A stretch of DNA of 60,194 nt from Sphingobacteriales bacterium TSM_CSS (GCA_002212985.1 NBMY01000121.1:1-60194); one strand, 5' to 3'; positions 26,067 to 36,051 are shown, counted from the first letter of the stretch. Numbers and translations are program-made. The notes: generated by a model from the letters alone, not told the origin.

Positions 26067-27032
26067 GTATAAAACCATACCCACCAGCAGCAGGTGCAGC
26101 AACTCGGCGAAAAACGTCCGTCTGATGCCATAAAACCCGATGGCCAGGAAGATGGCTGCCGGCAGTGCCAGCAATGCCTGGGGTCCAAAGGTATATTGGT
26201 TGGTAAAAGCAAAGGTAAGCGCGCTTACCAGCAGCAGGTAAATTACAATGTTAAACATTTTTTTTACTTTTACCACGCTAAAAGCCAGTTGTTGCTGGGC
26301 AATAAGGAGCGAACTGAGGCTAACTGCGGCGGCGGCGCCTGTTTTATAGAGCCATTCGGGGGCATGGTAGGCGGTTTGTACCACCGAGTTGGTAATGTGG
26401 AGAAAATGCCCGCTGGCAAACTCTGCTAAGTGGTCGGTTAAAAAGAACCAGGTGGTGGCAAGCAGGTAGGGTGTAAGTACCCCCATAATTACTACTACCC
26501 ATTGCCGCCATTTTATAACCCGCATTACGGTAATGCCAATAAATATAAACAAAACCATCAGCAGGGCGGGCAGGTAAAAGAGCGAGGTAACGGCTACGGC
26601 AAAGCCGGCATCGTAAAACAGGGTAAAATTATCGGTATAATAGCTGTTGTACACAATTGACAGGGCAACCAAAATGCCAAAAACGGCAAAAAACGGCGGG
26701 CTTAGGTACAAATGCTCGTTGAACAGGGCAATTAGCAACAGGTAAAACAAGCCGGGCAGCCCGTTAGCTGCCTCAACAAGGCGGTGGTGGTTTATGATGC
26801 CGTTAAGTATAACGGCTTGCAGCCAAACCAGTAAAATAAAAAGTAAGGGCAATGCAATACCGCCTGCCAAGACCGGGCTGCCCAGCCAACCCAGCAACAA
26901 ACGGCTTAGCGGGGCGCTGGCGGTAAAATTAACCGTTGGCGGGTGCAGCAACAGGTTGATGTTAAGCAGCAGGGCATAGGCCAGCAGCAGAACAGAAAAA
27001 GGAATACGGGTATCTTTAAGCAGCGCTATCAC
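26037..27032 (-). CDS. DUF6427-family polytopic membrane protein
   Basis: The protein has about eight to ten membrane helices and the pattern of the Bacteroidota DUF6427 family: 'AANGLPGLFYLLLIALFNEH', a loop with 'LSPPFFA', 'LFYDAGFAVAVTSLFYLPAL' and 'RVIKWRQWVVVIMGVLTPYL'. Function is unknown. I prefer a GTG start at 27032, seven bases after the DUF4340 stop, giving 331 residues; an ATG at 27092 would overlap the previous gene by about 50 bases. It ends the DUF4837-EamA-DUF4340 run and its own 3' end is duplicated downstream. Confidence 0.78.
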   Translation of the reverse strand: MIALLKDTRIPFSVLLLAYALLLNINLLLHPPTVNFTASAPLSRLLLGWLGSPVLAGGIALPLLFILLVWLQAVILNGIINHHRLVEAANGLPGLFYLLLIALFNEHLYLSPPFFAVFGILVALSIVYNSYYTDNFTLFYDAGFAVAVTSLFYLPALLMVLFIFIGITVMRVIKWRQWVVVIMGVLTPYLLATTWFFLTDHLAEFASGHFLHITNSVVQTAYHAPEWLYKTGAAAAVSLSSLLIAQQQLAFSVVKVKKMFNIVIYLLLVSALTFAFTNQYTFGPQALLALPAAIFLAIGFYGIRRTFFAELLHLLLVGMVLYFQYFKYLQL

Positions 27033-27039
27033 CGGTTGG

Positions 27040-28077
27040 TTACAATTTTGAAACAACAACAAAATCCTGGTAGCGCCTGAACAACTTGCCAAATACGTAT
27101 TGCTGTATCATGACCAAATCGTTGCGTTGGTTAATAAAGGCCAGGTAGCGGTCAACATCTACCAGCAGGGTATTTCCTTTTTCATCAACCTGTTTTTTGC
27201 TGCGCTGGCTTACAGGCAGGTAGTGTATTTCCATTTGTTTGGTATTGCCTTGTTTATCGGTTACGCTTAGCAGGCAAAAGGGTTGGGTTTTCATAAGTGA
27301 GTCTGTTCGGGGATATCCGTTTTCGTAGGCTTCGGCATATAAATCTTTAAACGAGTTGAGGTAGCTCATAACCAGCGGTTTGTTGAGCATGGCTTTGGGG
27401 TTTGTAATTTTGGCCGATTCCAGCAAGGGTTCTACGGTAAAAGAGTCTTTGGCGGCTACCCGAAGCAAAAAACCGTTTTCGGGGTGGCCGGGGTATTCTA
27501 CTTTTACCGCTTCTATTTGGGCGTAGTGGAGGTTAAACATTAGCCGGTCGCGCCATTCCTGGGCAATGGTAAAATAGCGGCTTACCAAATTGCCTTCTAA
27601 ACCGGGCAGTACCACTACATAGGGTTTGCTGCCGCCTTTTACCTGCATATAAGTGCCCTTTTTGTCAGATGTAATACCGCCAATATAGTATTCGTGTACC
27701 GGTTTATTGGAGTTTTGGGTATAAATTTGCACGGTTTTAAGCGGGTTTTTAAACATTTCCGATACGTTGGCATAGGCGGCATTGCTAATGGGTTTATCCA
27801 TGCGCACCTGTTCTATGGTAGTGAGCAGGGTATTCATGGCATCGGGGCGGGCTTTAAAACCATTGTTTACCAGCCATGTGCTGGCATCTTTCCGGGTAAG
27901 GGCCAGGGTGCGTTTTTCGTTATCGGTAATTACAATTTTGCTAATGGCAGCCGTATCTTCAAAGGCAAAACCGGTTTCTGAGCGTTTAACGGTGCCCCAA
28001 TTGCGGCCGGCAAGCAGGAAAAAAGCAAGGGCAGCCATTAAAAAAAGCAAAAGGGCATATATTTTTGTTCGGTTCAT
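27040..28077 (-). CDS. DUF4340 domain protein
   Basis: The 345-residue protein has one N-terminal membrane helix (residues 5-22) and a long periplasmic part with repeated DUF4340 motifs: 'FAFEDTAAISKIVITDNEKR', 'TWLVNNGFKARPDAMNTLL', and 'YIGGITSDKKGTYMQVKGG'. In many genomes DUF4340 proteins accompany gliding-type ABC transporters (GldG); no such transporter is here. I start at 28077 ('MNRTKIYALLLFLMAALAF'), since residues from an upstream ATG at 28125 are not conserved-looking. The gene is eight bases upstream of the DUF6427 start, which argues for translational coupling. Confidence 0.85.
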   Translation of the reverse strand: MNRTKIYALLLFLMAALAFFLLAGRNWGTVKRSETGFAFEDTAAISKIVITDNEKRTLALTRKDASTWLVNNGFKARPDAMNTLLTTIEQVRMDKPISNAAYANVSEMFKNPLKTVQIYTQNSNKPVHEYYIGGITSDKKGTYMQVKGGSKPYVVVLPGLEGNLVSRYFTIAQEWRDRLMFNLHYAQIEAVKVEYPGHPENGFLLRVAAKDSFTVEPLLESAKITNPKAMLNKPLVMSYLNSFKDLYAEAYENGYPRTDSLMKTQPFCLLSVTDKQGNTKQMEIHYLPVSQRSKKQVDEKGNTLLVDVDRYLAFINQRNDLVMIQQYVFGKLFRRYQDFVVVSKL

Positions 28078-28125
28078 GGGCAAAAGGTTTGCAAAGTACA
28101 AAACAGTTGAATAACAAAAAAGCAT

Positions 28126-29061
28126 TTAGGTTGGGGTGTTTGTTGCGGCATTTTTTTTACCCGGTGTATTGCTTACTAAGTAAACCCCGGCAAAAATAAG
28201 TATTGCAGCGCCCGCTTTAAGCGGCGAAAGACTATCTTTACCCAACCCTACGGCTATGAGGGTGGCAATAAGCGGCTGCGAATAAATGTAAATGCCCACT
28301 ACCGAAGGGCTTACTTTTCCGAGGGCGTAAATATTGAGCAGGTAGGTTAAAAAGGTAGTAGCTGTTACCAAAAAAACAATGCACAGCCATATAAAAGGCG
28401 TAATAGTATGCCATTGCACGGCTGCCAGTTCGGTATATCCTACGGGCAAAACAAAGCACAAACCGGTTAAAAATACCCACAAAATAACGGTAAGCGGGTG
28501 GTAGCGCTGCATAAGTGGTTTTACAATAACCAAATACAGCCCATACGATGCGGCATTAATAAACACCAACACATTGCCCGCCGTACTACCCGAATGGTAG
28601 CCCGACTTGCCGCCGGCAATTACCGCGGCAGCGCCTAAAGCGCCCAATACAACTCCCAGTATTTTTAGCCTGCCCAAATGCTCTTGCAGCAAAAAGGTGG
28701 CAATAAGCAATACCAGTATGGGGGTGGTTATCATAATAAGCGAGGCGCTGATGGGCGAGGTCATAGACAGCCCTTTAAAAAAAAGCAGTTGGTTAACGGC
28801 AACACCAAACAGTCCACATAATACCAGCCGCCCCACATCTTGTTTTTGTATGCCATTGCGAAAGCGCGAATGCCCGGGCGAAAATTGCCAAACCCACAGG
28901 TAAAACAACAGGTAGAGCAAACTGGCCATGCTTACCCGAATTAAAATAAGCCCGAATGGTTGTATATACAAGGGTGTTACCTCTTTGGCCACCACATAGC
29001 TGGCGCCGTAAATAACATTTACCACCACCAGGGCCGCGTGTGCTTTTACCAAACTGCTCAT
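28126..29061 (-). CDS. EamA-family (DMT) transporter
   Basis: Ten membrane helices arranged as two EamA repeats identify a drug/metabolite-transporter-family permease of 311 residues. 'VVNVIYGASYVVAKEVTP' and 'LILIRVSMASLLYLLFYLWV' lie in the first repeat, 'LVFINAASYGLYLVIVKPL' and 'VVGIYIYSQPLIATLIAVGLG' in the second. The substrate cannot be predicted. An ATG nine bases further up (29070) is an equal alternative start. It sits inside a four-gene minus-strand run and is followed after 48 bases by the DUF4340 gene. Confidence 0.92.
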   Translation of the reverse strand: MSSLVKAHAALVVVNVIYGASYVVAKEVTPLYIQPFGLILIRVSMASLLYLLFYLWVWQFSPGHSRFRNGIQKQDVGRLVLCGLFGVAVNQLLFFKGLSMTSPISASLIMITTPILVLLIATFLLQEHLGRLKILGVVLGALGAAAVIAGGKSGYHSGSTAGNVLVFINAASYGLYLVIVKPLMQRYHPLTVILWVFLTGLCFVLPVGYTELAAVQWHTITPFIWLCIVFLVTATTFLTYLLNIYALGKVSPSVVGIYIYSQPLIATLIAVGLGKDSLSPLKAGAAILIFAGVYLVSNTPGKKNAATNTPT

Positions 29062-29125
29062 GGGGCACAAAGGTAGGTAAAAATTACCTTGCCTGCCACA
29101 GGGTTTTAAAGCATTTTAGCACAAG

Positions 29126-30211
29126 CTACCTGCTTACCGGCCGCATTGAGCGCAGTATCATTTCCAGTTTGCGCATCAGCCGGCGTTTGTCTATTTTGGG
29201 GGCAAACACAAAACCATCGGCTACAATCATGCGGTGTTGGGCTTTGTCATCAATACAGTATAAAACAAACGGGCCGCCCATGAAGTCTTTTTGCATACGC
29301 CACAAACCCCGCACCTCAAGTGCCTCTGCACCCGATGGCAGTTTTACCATTCGGGTAACAAAACCCAGGGTAGTGTCGGCCACCTGGTAGCTGCCGGCTA
29401 TTTGCGAGCTAATGTTTTTTCCCATTTCGTTGCGCAAGGCTATGGCCGTGCTAAGTGTAAGGCCGGGGCTGTTGCCCGTGTAGGGTTTGGTGTACAGCAT
29501 AAGGTTCAATACCTCTTCGGTGGCTTCGTTATCGGCCCTGAACCATGCAAAACCGGTTTTTTTCTGCGCCTCCTCAAAATTGTTGGGCACTTTTAATTCT
29601 ATACCGTAGTCTGTTGCCAGCATATTGGCAATGCCGTCGTTGGGTTTGGCGGCATAGGCATTGTTATAGGCTTTCAGGTCGCCAATTTCATACAGTTGCT
29701 GTATGATTCCCTTGCTGTTGGCGGCAATTTTTGTGGTTAGCTCATTGGCGTTGTTGGCGTAAAAATAGATTACCCGTTGCGGGGTTGCCCACACATCGCG
29801 GCGGGCAAAAAACGGTGGCGCATCTTTACCGGCTGCTTTAAACTGTTGCAGTTGCGCTTGTATGGCAGCAGTGATGTCGTTGCCGGTATCGCTCATATCG
29901 GCCATAAACAGTACCACGGCGCTGCGTTGCAACATGTTGGTAAACTGTTTCATGGTACTAAGGGGGCGTATGTCAAACATGGGTTCGCTTTGGGGCAGCA
30001 GTTCAAAATCCTGAAGCAGAAGGTGGCGCAGGGTATCGCCGGCGGCTCCTTTCCACAGGTTATCGGGCATTAACAAAACTATTTCGTCAATATCGCCGGT
30101 AGAGGTGGGCAGGGTTTTATCGCCTATGGCATTTTTTACCTGCTCATTGGTACAGCCGCCGGCAAAGAGGCAGAGCAATATAAAACAGGCGGTTACAATT
30201 TTTCTGGTCAT
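29126..30211 (-). CDS. DUF4837 lipoprotein
   Basis: A 361-residue lipoprotein of the Bacteroidota DUF4837 family. The signal sequence ends in 'LCLFAGGCTNE', giving a lipidated Cys near residue 19. Family text includes 'DEIVLLMPDNLWKGAAGDTL', 'LLPQSEPMFDIRPL' and 'MVKLPSGAEALEVRGLWRM', and near the end 'MGGPFVLYCIDD'. Function is unknown; it is likely anchored on the inner face of the outer membrane. I start at 30211; frames from 30274 only add a non-signal extension. It heads the DUF4837-EamA-DUF4340-DUF6427 run. Confidence 0.85.
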   Translation of the reverse strand: MTRKIVTACFILLCLFAGGCTNEQVKNAIGDKTLPTSTGDIDEIVLLMPDNLWKGAAGDTLRHLLLQDFELLPQSEPMFDIRPLSTMKQFTNMLQRSAVVLFMADMSDTGNDITAAIQAQLQQFKAAGKDAPPFFARRDVWATPQRVIYFYANNANELTTKIAANSKGIIQQLYEIGDLKAYNNAYAAKPNDGIANMLATDYGIELKVPNNFEEAQKKTGFAWFRADNEATEEVLNLMLYTKPYTGNSPGLTLSTAIALRNEMGKNISSQIAGSYQVADTTLGFVTRMVKLPSGAEALEVRGLWRMQKDFMGGPFVLYCIDDKAQHRMIVADGFVFAPKIDKRRLMRKLEMILRSMRPVSR

Positions 30212-30427
30212 AACAACAGGTTTGTTTAAATTGGTTGCAAAATAGGCAACCTGTTTAACAAGCGCAAATGCCAATGCGCATAAGGGCGTTTTTTTTTTAG
30301 CAGATGTGCCATTATAACGGGCAGATGTAAGTTGTGGGAGCAGTCAACTCAAAATGCCCGACAGTGGTTAATTAATTACCTGTTTAAACAAGCAAAGGGC
30401 TTGTTGTGTTGAACCGGGCATAAATCT

Positions 30428-31429
30428 ATGAATAAGCAGCAACAATATGAAGTTATTATTGTGGGGGCAGGGCCTATTGGGCTGGCATGTGGCATTGCGG
30501 CCGGGCAAATGGGGCTTCGGAATGTAATTATTGAAAAAGGGTGTCTGGTAAATTCGGTTTACCATTATCCTGTTAACATGACGTTTTTCTCTACTTCCGA
30601 TAAAATTGAACTGGGCAACATTCCTTTTGTTTCGCACGGCGACCGCCCCACCCGCCGCGAGGCTTTGGAGTATTACCGTCGCATTAGCGCATTTTTTGGG
30701 TTGCAGGTACAAACCTACGAAACCGTTTTACATTTGCAGCCAAACACCCGGCCGCAAGGCGGCGGCTATTTGGTGCATACTTCAAAAGGTGATTACCGCG
30801 CACGTTTTGTGGTAATTGCCACGGGTTTTTACACCCACCCCAACCTGCTGCAGGTTCCGGGCGAGGAGTTGCCCAAGGTGAAACATTATTTTGACGACCC
30901 GCACCCATACAGCGGGCATAAAGTATTGGTAATTGGCGGCGGCAACTCGGCCGTTGATGTTGCCCTTGAAACATGGCGAAAAGGGGCAACCGTTACCATG
31001 GCAGTGCGTGGCAGCGCTTTAAAAGAAGGCGTAAAGTATTGGGTAAAACCCGATATTGAAAACCGCATTAAGGAGGGGGCTATACAGGCTTATTTCAACA
31101 GCCGGGCAGTACAAATTAAATCTGACGAAGTTATTTTACAAACACCCCGCGGTATGCTGGCATTGCCCAACGATTTTGTTTTTGCCATGACCGGCTACCA
31201 CCCCGATTTTGAATGGCTGCAAAAATTGGGTCTAACGGTGGTAAATTTGCCCCACGGGGCTACACTGCCGCAGTTTAACCCCCAAACCTATGAAACCAAC
31301 CTGCCCGGTGTGTTTTTGGCCGGCACGGTTTGCGGCGGCACCAACACCAATATGTGGTTTATAGAAAACGCCCGCTGCCATGCACAAATGGTCATGGAAC
31401 AAATTGCCCGACTGCTTAAAGCAACCTAA
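30428..31429 (+). CDS. ypdA: YpdA-family FAD/NAD(P)H disulfide reductase
   Basis: This 333-residue flavoenzyme resembles thioredoxin reductase but lacks its CxxC redox pair, as YpdA proteins do. FAD binds at 'VIIVGAGPIGLACGIAAGQ' (residues 9-27), and NADPH at 'VLVIGGGNSAVDVALETWRKG' (cited by its key glycines, about 165-185). 'VNSVYHYPVNMTFFSTSD' and 'VCGGTNTNMWFIENAR' are characteristic of the family. In Firmicutes YpdA reduces oxidised bacillithiol; Bacteroidota also make bacillithiol, so that role is likely but not proven here. It is a single gene that converges with the kelch protein gene. Confidence 0.92.
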   Translation: MNKQQQYEVIIVGAGPIGLACGIAAGQMGLRNVIIEKGCLVNSVYHYPVNMTFFSTSDKIELGNIPFVSHGDRPTRREALEYYRRISAFFGLQVQTYETVLHLQPNTRPQGGGYLVHTSKGDYRARFVVIATGFYTHPNLLQVPGEELPKVKHYFDDPHPYSGHKVLVIGGGNSAVDVALETWRKGATVTMAVRGSALKEGVKYWVKPDIENRIKEGAIQAYFNSRAVQIKSDEVILQTPRGMLALPNDFVFAMTGYHPDFEWLQKLGLTVVNLPHGATLPQFNPQTYETNLPGVFLAGTVCGGTNTNMWFIENARCHAQMVMEQIARLLKAT

Positions 31430-31449
31430 TACAGGTTGTGTGGCCGGTA

Positions 31450-32784
31450 TCAGCGCTGTATAAGCAATTTGGCGTACTGCGGCTGCGTTTGTTCGGGGTA
31501 GTGTATGGCTATGGTATATAACCCGGCCGGCAGTGCCGAAACATCGGTTTCATTGTGGTTGTACACGTGTTGTTCCCACACACAATTGCCGCCGGCATTG
31601 TACAGGTAAATTTTTGCGGGCAAACAACTTTCAAAAACCAGCAGTTTATTGGCGGGGTTGGGGTAAAAGGAAAAATTGCTGTTGCTATGTCCGGCATTCT
31701 GTGTGCCAGTATAGTCGTTTTCGGTTAATAAAATGGTTTTATTGCTTATTTTTTGGCCGGCTGCCATACCGCCGGCAATAATAAAGCGGTTGGGGGCAAT
31801 TTTTGCCAGTCCGCGCAAATCCATAACGGGGGGTATAGCGCCGTAGGTTGGGGTTAAATTGCCGTTGCTGCTGTTGTATATAAGCATACGGTCCAGGGGT
31901 GGTACCCCGCCGCTGCCGTTATAGGCAATGCCGTTGTAGTTGTAAGATATTATGGAGCCGCCCAGCCAGAAGGCCATGTTTTCAAAACTGCCGGCGGCCA
32001 TTCGGTAGCCGGTGGCAATAGGGTTTTCGTTTCCGAGCCAGGTTATTTGATTAGGGTTGCTGGGGTTAATAATGCCTTTTCTGAAAAAACTTACCAACGG
32101 AAAAGCAAACCCGAATTTTGCGCCGCCCGCATAATAAATGGTATCGCCAATAATAACCCCCGATGCGCCAAACACCTTGTAGTTGGTATTGTTGGGTACC
32201 GGTGTGCCAATAGTCCATTCGTTGGTGGCCGGGTTGTAAATTTGCACATTAGCAACATTGTTGTTGTTGCTCCAGCCGCTAATTACATAAATCAGGCTGT
32301 CGCGCCATACGGCCTGCACATGGTCGTCAACGGGTATGGGCAGGGGTGCGACATCGGGCAGGTAATTATTGGCGACGGGGTCAAAAATATGTACCTTGTT
32401 TGATGAAAGTTCGGCACCGTTGTTTAGCACATAATATCCGCCGGCAATATAAATTTTGTTTTTTACCGTACTGGCTGCCATGGCAATTTTGCCAAGTGTA
32501 TCGGGCAGCGGTTGTATGCTTTCCCAGTTGTTGCTTACCGTATTAAAGCGGTAAGCACGCAAATGTATGCCCGAATAAAGTTTGGTGCTGTCTATGCCGC
32601 CAAAAGAATACACATAAGGCACGCCTTCCACTTCGGCAGCAGTTACCGCATTATTGCTTACCGCTTCGGGCATATCTTTCAGTTCGGACCAGCCAAAATT
32701 TTGACCCCAAACGGAGCATTGCAACCCGCAAAATACAATAAAACTAACTAAAAAACGGTTTACCTTCCACATGAACGGTTTCAT
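31450..32784 (-). CDS. Secreted kelch-repeat protein with T9SS sorting domain
   Basis: A 444-residue T9SS cargo protein. The signal peptide runs to about residue 28 ('...QCSVWGQ'). The body holds kelch-like blades with repeated Gly-Gly and Trp positions: 'VPYVYSFGGID', 'NKIYIAGGYY', 'LIYVISGWSNN', 'TIYYAGGAKFG', 'RFIIAGGMAAG', so it should fold as a beta-propeller. A type A C-terminal sorting domain begins at about 370 ('FYPNPANKLLVFES', 'GLYTIAIHY', 'AKLLIQR'). I start at 32784, where the signal peptide fits; a longer frame from 32901 has no support. The partner or substrate is unknown. Confidence 0.9.
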   Translation of the reverse strand: MKPFMWKVNRFLVSFIVFCGLQCSVWGQNFGWSELKDMPEAVSNNAVTAAEVEGVPYVYSFGGIDSTKLYSGIHLRAYRFNTVSNNWESIQPLPDTLGKIAMAASTVKNKIYIAGGYYVLNNGAELSSNKVHIFDPVANNYLPDVAPLPIPVDDHVQAVWRDSLIYVISGWSNNNNVANVQIYNPATNEWTIGTPVPNNTNYKVFGASGVIIGDTIYYAGGAKFGFAFPLVSFFRKGIINPSNPNQITWLGNENPIATGYRMAAGSFENMAFWLGGSIISYNYNGIAYNGSGGVPPLDRMLIYNSSNGNLTPTYGAIPPVMDLRGLAKIAPNRFIIAGGMAAGQKISNKTILLTENDYTGTQNAGHSNSNFSFYPNPANKLLVFESCLPAKIYLYNAGGNCVWEQHVYNHNETDVSALPAGLYTIAIHYPEQTQPQYAKLLIQR

Positions 32785-32922
32785 AGAAAGGCGGTTAAAT
32801 GGTGAAAAAAGCGCTATAACCTGCCAAAAATAAAAATAAATTGCCGAACTTTGTTTGCCCGTGCGCAGTTTTGTTGCAATAAACCCCAAAATAATTGACA
32901 TTTACTCCTAAACAACCTTGAT

Positions 32923-33630
32923 ATGAACAATATACTTGCTGCCTTATTTTCATTGCTTTGCTGCTTCTGTGCCGTTTTTGCACAGGAAACCTATCAGGAA
33001 AAAACAGAAACCTACACCTATATTACCCTGCAACCTGTTGAAAGCGAATATTATGCCAACATGAAACAAGGTATTAGCATTATGGACAAAGCCATGGACC
33101 TTGCGCAATTAGAGCAGGCCGCCAACTTTTTCACCGAAATCAGCAACGAACAGCCTAAAGAGTGGCTGCCGCCCTACTACGCCGCTTACAGCTTTGCCAC
33201 AATGTGCTTTCTGGAAAAAGACCGCATTAAAAAAGACCAATACTTAGACAAAGCACAGACTTATATTGACCGCGCATTTACCGTTCAACCCGGCAACCCC
33301 GAAATTATGGTGCTGCAAGCCTATATTTACCAGCAACGCGTAGAAGTGGACCCCGCCAACCGAACCGAAGACTACGGCACTCTGGTACAAGTTGCCATGG
33401 AAGATGCCAAAAAACTGGACCCTGATAACCCGCGCCTGCATTTTTTAATTGCCCAAACCACCTTTTTTGCCCCCGAATCGCTGGGTGGCGGTATTGCCAA
33501 GGCCTGCCCGCTGGTAAAAACAGCTATACAAAAATATGCCGAAAACAAACCACTTATGGACATTGCCCCCAAATGGGGCGAAGCCCTTACCAACTACATG
33601 AACACCATTTGCGAGTCGGTAAATCGCTGA
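32923..33630 (+). CDS. Secreted TPR-like protein
   Basis: The 235-residue protein has a signal peptide (cleavage expected after '...CAVFAQ', residue 22) and a helical body. Segments such as 'LEQAANFFTEISNEQPKEWL', 'PYYAAYSFATMCF' and 'AQTYIDRAFTVQPGNPEIM' have TPR-like spacing of small and aromatic residues, and 'KKLDPDNPRLHFLIAQTTFF' continues it. It is probably periplasmic or outer-membrane-associated. The function is unknown. It is followed by the SSS symporter after 141 bases. Confidence 0.8.
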   Translation: MNNILAALFSLLCCFCAVFAQETYQEKTETYTYITLQPVESEYYANMKQGISIMDKAMDLAQLEQAANFFTEISNEQPKEWLPPYYAAYSFATMCFLEKDRIKKDQYLDKAQTYIDRAFTVQPGNPEIMVLQAYIYQQRVEVDPANRTEDYGTLVQVAMEDAKKLDPDNPRLHFLIAQTTFFAPESLGGGIAKACPLVKTAIQKYAENKPLMDIAPKWGEALTNYMNTICESVNR

Positions 33631-33771
33631 CAGTAGTGCCCGCCTTTGTTAGACAATGGCTTATTTATCCGCAGTTTTTACCTCCTGCAACTGAGGGCAG
33701 TGCAAGGTAATGGCAGTTATTTGGTAAAAAATGCCGTTATTTGCAACTTTTAACGCTCTGCCAAACTGCAC

Positions 33772-35274
33772 ATGACACCAGCCTTAATTTTATCTGTTGT
33801 AGGCATTTATTTTCTTGCCTTGTTTGTAATAGCCATGCTTACAGGCAAAGATGCCGGAAACCATGCCTTTTTCATAGGCAACAAGCAATCGCCTTGGTAT
33901 TTGGTGGCTTTTGGCATGATTGGCGCCTCGCTTTCGGGCGTTACCTTTATTTCCATACCCGGCGCGGTGGGCAACCTTAGCGCAGCCAACCCCAATGCTG
34001 CTTTTTCTTATATGCAATTGGCATTGGGGTATGTGGTAGGTTATTTTGTTATTGCCACTGTGTTAATGCCGGTGTATTACAGGCTTAACCTCATTTCAAT
34101 TTACACGTACTTAGAGCACCGCTTTGGATACTGGACTTACAAAACCGGCGCTTTTTTCTTTTTGCTTTCCCGAACCATTGGTTCGGCTTTCAGGCTGTAT
34201 TTGGTGGCTATGGTCATGCAATTATTTGTTTTCGATGCATGGGGAGTGCATTTTGCCTTTAACGTTAGCTTTATTTTGCTGCTTATTTGGCTCTATACCC
34301 TGCGGGGTGGCATACGTACCATTGTGTTTACCGATACGTTTCAAACCGTGTTTTTGCTGCTTTCTTTGTTTAGCGCCATTTATTTTATTGCTTCCCAATT
34401 GCAGTACAACCTGCCTCAAATGATAAGCGCCATTGGCAACAGCCCCTACGGAAAATTTTTTTTCTGGGATGTGCGCGAAAAGAGTTTTTTCTTTAAGCAA
34501 TTTATAGGCGGCGCATTTATTGCCATAGCCATGACCGGCCTTGACCAGGACCTTATGCAAAAAAACCTTAGTTGCAAAAACCTGAAAGAAGCCCAAAGAA
34601 ACATGTTTACCTTTAGTGGTATTATTTTGTTGGTGAACCTCATTTTTGTATCGTTGGGCGCCATGCTTTACCTCTATGCACAGGCAAAAGGTATTGCCAT
34701 TCCCCCAAAAACCGACCAACTGTTTCCAATTCTGGCTTTCCAGCATTTTCCGCCGGTAATGGGTATTTTGTTTTTGCTGGGGCTTACCGCCGCCACCTAT
34801 GCCAGTACCGACTCGGCCCTGGCCGCCCTTACCACCTCATTTTGCATAGATTTTCTGAATTTTGAAAAACGAAGCGGACAAATACCCGAAAAACAACTGG
34901 TGCGCACCCGACATCTGGTGCATATCGGGTTTTCGGCGTTGTTTGTGCTGGTTGTGCTGGTTTTTAAATACTTTTTAAACGACAGTGTTATTAATGCGGT
35001 TTTTACTGTTGCCGGTTATACCTACGGGCCACTCCTGGGGTTATATGCCTTCGGGTTATTTGTGCCCGGCAGGCAACTCAAAGATAAACTGGTTCCGGCA
35101 ATTTGTGTTATATCACCTATTATTTGTTATTTTTTAAATACATATTCCACTTCCCTGCTGCTGGGTTATAAATTTGGCTTTGAATTGCTTATCTTAAACG
35201 GTTTGCTCACTTTTGTCGGTTTATGGCTTATTTCAACTCCAACACAGCCCCAAATACAGCAGGCAAACCAATAA
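33772..35274 (+). CDS. Sodium:solute symporter (SSS family)
   Basis: This 500-residue permease has 13 or so membrane helices of the LeuT-fold SSS family. Typical text: 'GMIGASLSGVTFISIPGAVG' (helix 1, sodium site), 'FGYWTYKTGAFFFLLSRTIG', 'WLYTLRGGIRTIVFTDTFQT' and 'DQDLMQKNLSCKN', the latter two being well conserved in the family. It imports a solute with Na+; candidates include sugars, carboxylates or nucleobases. The LOG-family gene begins 13 bases after its stop, so the two are probably co-transcribed. Confidence 0.93.
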   Translation: MTPALILSVVGIYFLALFVIAMLTGKDAGNHAFFIGNKQSPWYLVAFGMIGASLSGVTFISIPGAVGNLSAANPNAAFSYMQLALGYVVGYFVIATVLMPVYYRLNLISIYTYLEHRFGYWTYKTGAFFFLLSRTIGSAFRLYLVAMVMQLFVFDAWGVHFAFNVSFILLLIWLYTLRGGIRTIVFTDTFQTVFLLLSLFSAIYFIASQLQYNLPQMISAIGNSPYGKFFFWDVREKSFFFKQFIGGAFIAIAMTGLDQDLMQKNLSCKNLKEAQRNMFTFSGIILLVNLIFVSLGAMLYLYAQAKGIAIPPKTDQLFPILAFQHFPPVMGILFLLGLTAATYASTDSALAALTTSFCIDFLNFEKRSGQIPEKQLVRTRHLVHIGFSALFVLVVLVFKYFLNDSVINAVFTVAGYTYGPLLGLYAFGLFVPGRQLKDKLVPAICVISPIICYFLNTYSTSLLLGYKFGFELLILNGLLTFVGLWLISTPTQPQIQQANQ

Positions 35275-35287
35275 AACAGCATAAAAA

Positions 35288-35992
35288 ATGGATGCTTTAA
35301 AAGTTAAAAAACCACATCACGAAAAAACATGGTCTGAGTTGCAAGCCGAGTCATCGTGGCGCATCTTCAAAATCATGTCGGAATTTGTTACCGGCTTTGA
35401 AAGCCTGAATACGCTGGGTCCCTGTGTTTCCATATTTGGCTCGGCGCGCACCAAACCCGACCACCCCTACTACCAAACCGCCGTTGAAATTGCCCGCCTG
35501 TTGGTGGAGGAAGGTTATGGGATAATAACCGGTGGCGGCCCTGGTATTATGGAAGCCGCCAACAAGGGCGCGCAAATGGCAGGCGGAAAATCGGTAGGGT
35601 TAAACATTAACCTGCCCTTTGAAACCGGCGCCAATCCTTATATAGACCGGGACAAGTCGCTTAACCACAATTACTTTTTTGTGCGCAAGGTAATGTTTGT
35701 AAAATATGCACAGGCGTTTGTGTTTTTACCCGGAGGCTTCGGCACCTTAGATGAAATGTTTGAATGCCTTACGCTGGTACAAACCAAAATTATTGAGCGC
35801 ATTCCTATTGTGTTGGTTGGCAGCCAGTTTTGGCAAGGGTTGCTTGGCTGGATAAAAACCGTTTTGCTGGAAAAAGAAAGCAATATAAACCCTGAAGACA
35901 TGGACCTGATACCGGTAACCGATGATGTAAAGGAAGTAGTCCGATATATTTCCGATTTTTACAAACACGGTATTTTGCGGCCTAATTTCTAA
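35288..35992 (+). CDS. LOG-family (TIGR00730) nucleotide phosphoribohydrolase-like protein
   Basis: The 234-residue protein has both LOG motifs: GGGPGIMEA (82-90) and PGGFGTLDE (148-156), on a Rossmann-like fold. Family members release free cytokinin bases or 5'-phosphoribose from nucleoside monophosphates and are often misnamed lysine decarboxylases. The N-terminal 40 residues are an extension common in Bacteroidota members. It is directly behind the SSS symporter gene; if that permease moves nucleobases, the pair would make sense, but that is inference. A terminator follows before degQ. Confidence 0.93.
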   Translation: MDALKVKKPHHEKTWSELQAESSWRIFKIMSEFVTGFESLNTLGPCVSIFGSARTKPDHPYYQTAVEIARLLVEEGYGIITGGGPGIMEAANKGAQMAGGKSVGLNINLPFETGANPYIDRDKSLNHNYFFVRKVMFVKYAQAFVFLPGGFGTLDEMFECLTLVQTKIIERIPIVLVGSQFWQGLLGWIKTVLLEKESNINPEDMDLIPVTDDVKEVVRYISDFYKHGILRPNF

Positions 35993-36051
35993 TGCTGCTA
36001 CTTTGGGTTTAGCGCAGCACAAAACCGGGTGTCACCCGTTGCCTTAATAGC